Positions 63,118 to 64,000 of a DNA stretch of 64,000 bases are shown one piece after another. How positions within the stretch are numbered: the stretch's first letter is position 1; each line of letters starts with the position of its first letter. The notes under the pieces were generated by a model. That model did not search any database. It worked only from the letters and a program-made list of their open reading frames with translations, and was not told the DNA's origin. The position numbers and the translations under genes were made by a program. Source of the DNA: Polyangium mundeleinium (lineage in GTDB: Bacteria > Myxococcota_A > Polyangia > Polyangiales > Polyangiaceae); the NCBI RefSeq assembly GCF_028369105.1, contig NZ_JAQNDO010000001.1, positions 4,680,501 through 4,744,500 of the forward strand, written 5' to 3'.

Positions 63118-63840
63118 TCACTGACGCGGAGGCGCGACCTCGCCCGAGGGATCGGCCGTGAGGCACCCCTCGTCGAGCCCGAGCTGGCAGGCCTTCGTGA
63201 AGAGCGCCGTCGCGCGGGCCGGATCCTTGCGCACGCCGTGGCCGCGATTGTAGAGCCGGCCGAGCTCGAGGCAGGCCTCGGCGTTGCCGCGCTCGCAGAC
63301 GCGGGTGAAGAGCGTCGCCGCGAAGACCGGGTCGACGCCGACGACGCGCCCCTCCAGGTAGGCCTTGCCCGCGGAGAGGCAGCCGCGGTTCGCGCCCGCG
63401 TCGCAGGCCTTGCGGTAGAGCGTGACCTCCTCGGTCGGGTCGTCCTTCAGCGTGCCGTCGTGGTAGAGATCGCCGAGCTTGATGCAGCCGCGCGCGCTGC
63501 CGCTCGTGCAGGCGCCGCGGAAGAGGTCGACGGCCCGCGTCGGGTCCGTGCGCACGACATCGCCGCGCAGGTACATCGCGCCGAGCGTGACGCAGTCCTC
63601 GACGACCGCGTCGTTGCAGCCGTTCGTGCAGCCCACGAGATCGTCCTCGGCGCATGGCAGGCGCAGCTTGGGCGGCTCGGGCGCGGGCGCGACGGGCGCG
63701 GCCGCGGGCTGCATCTCACCCATGTCCTCGGCCGCGAGATCCTCGCTCGGCGGGGCCTTCGGCGCGGGCGCAGGGCCGCAGGCGGCGAGCGCGAGCGTCC
63801 CGAGCGTCCAGAAGGCGGCGCCGTGGTGGAATGGGCGCAT
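63118..63840 (-). CDS. Cysteine-paired Sel1-repeat lipoprotein
   Basis: 240 residues from ATG 63840-63838. Lipoprotein signal AAFWTLGTLALAACG, then a Pro/Ala/Glu linker and four to five Sel1/TPR-type repeats of about 36 residues, each with Cys pairs (DCVTLGAMYLRGDVVRTDPT, GCIKLGDLYHDGTLKDDPTE, ACLELGRLYNRGHGVRKDPA). The disulfide-linked helix pairs resemble the Helicobacter cysteine-rich Hcp proteins. Probably a periplasmic or surface protein-binding scaffold. Upstream ATG at 63993 would add a non-signal leader and is rejected. Confidence 0.87.
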   Translation of the reverse strand: MRPFHHGAAFWTLGTLALAACGPAPAPKAPPSEDLAAEDMGEMQPAAAPVAPAPEPPKLRLPCAEDDLVGCTNGCNDAVVEDCVTLGAMYLRGDVVRTDPTRAVDLFRGACTSGSARGCIKLGDLYHDGTLKDDPTEEVTLYRKACDAGANRGCLSAGKAYLEGRVVGVDPVFAATLFTRVCERGNAEACLELGRLYNRGHGVRKDPARATALFTKACQLGLDEGCLTADPSGEVAPPRQ

Positions 63841-63961
63841 CCATGAAGGATGACACACGGCCCGCCCTCGCCGGTGTTTTTCCTCGTTCCGGACGTCCGG
63901 GGCGATCGGGGGCCTTTTCAGCGGTCTTTTGGCCTCGGCGAGGACGGTGTAGGAAAGGGGC

Positions 63962-64000
63962 ATGGCGCCCATCTCCCTGCGATCCTCGCACACGCTCGAC
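63962..64000 (+). CDS. Possible start of a gene cut by the right edge
   Basis: AGGAAAGGGG at 63951-63960 directly precedes ATG 63962, and 13 codons (MAPISLRSSHTLD) are open to the edge. The ribosome site resembles that of the membrane protein gene starting at 13938. Nothing about function can be said. Confidence 0.4.
   Translation, partial: MAPISLRSSHTLD

Noticed and set aside
1-64000. Mobile elements, integrases, toxin-antitoxin or phage-defence genes
   Set aside because: No transposase, integrase, attachment-site repeat or defence motif was seen in any plausible coding frame; base composition is uniform.

Overview
The window is very GC-rich and densely coded, with strong third-position GC. 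It carries many lineage markers of myxobacteria (Myxococcota), most likely the Polyangiales/Sorangiineae side: a gliding-motility (Glt) gene cluster, serine/threonine kinases including a kinase-AAA-TPR fusion, MYXO-CTERM-like C-termini, thrombospondin type 3 repeat and MopE-like surface proteins, many lipoproteins and TPR proteins. I see no tRNA, rRNA, CRISPR array, insertion sequence or prophage gene; this looks like ordinary chromosome.

Left part (1-17 kb, mostly minus strand). A Ser/Thr kinase runs off the left edge. Next comes an envelope/redox block: a DUF3105 lipoprotein, an Ig-like plus monoheme-cytochrome lipoprotein, an 84-residue protein, a 13-heme c-type cytochrome and an outer-membrane barrel whose stop overlaps the cytochrome start. 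Then follow a HEAT-repeat protein, two outer-membrane beta-barrel proteins (GltA/GltB-like candidates), ftsY, a carboxypeptidase-regulatory-like membrane protein, a secreted HEAT protein, a HAMP membrane protein without output domain, a YraN nuclease-like protein and a cysteine-rich lipoprotein.

Centre (17.7-40.2 kb, plus strand). This is the adventurous gliding machinery: gltC, gltD, gltE, gltF, gltG, a TPR lipoprotein and the giant TPR gene gltI (3,762 residues). The modules that I recall as separate G1 (gltA-B-C) and G2 (gltD-J) clusters in Myxococcus xanthus are side by side here. The end of GltI looks like a catalytically dead M48-type metallopeptidase. Strong terminators follow gltE, gltG and gltI, so the cluster is several transcription units; gltF has a good promoter of its own. 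GltH, GltJ, GltK and the AglRQS motor are not in the window.

Right part (40.5-64 kb). A kinase/cyclase-like/AAA/TPR regulator is divergent from three tightly packed genes of unknown function, two of which overlap by 79 nt in different frames. Then come lpxB, an RNase D family gene, a matrixin-type metalloprotease with MYXO-CTERM-like tail and an exported protein, chained by start/stop overlaps; a large repeat-rich surface protein; an OmpA-family protein; a small lipoprotein; ileS; a small KGG-like protein; a sugar nucleotidyltransferase and a Sel1-repeat lipoprotein. The first codons of a possible further gene lie at the right edge.

All assignments come from reading translated sequence and motifs; no database search was possible.
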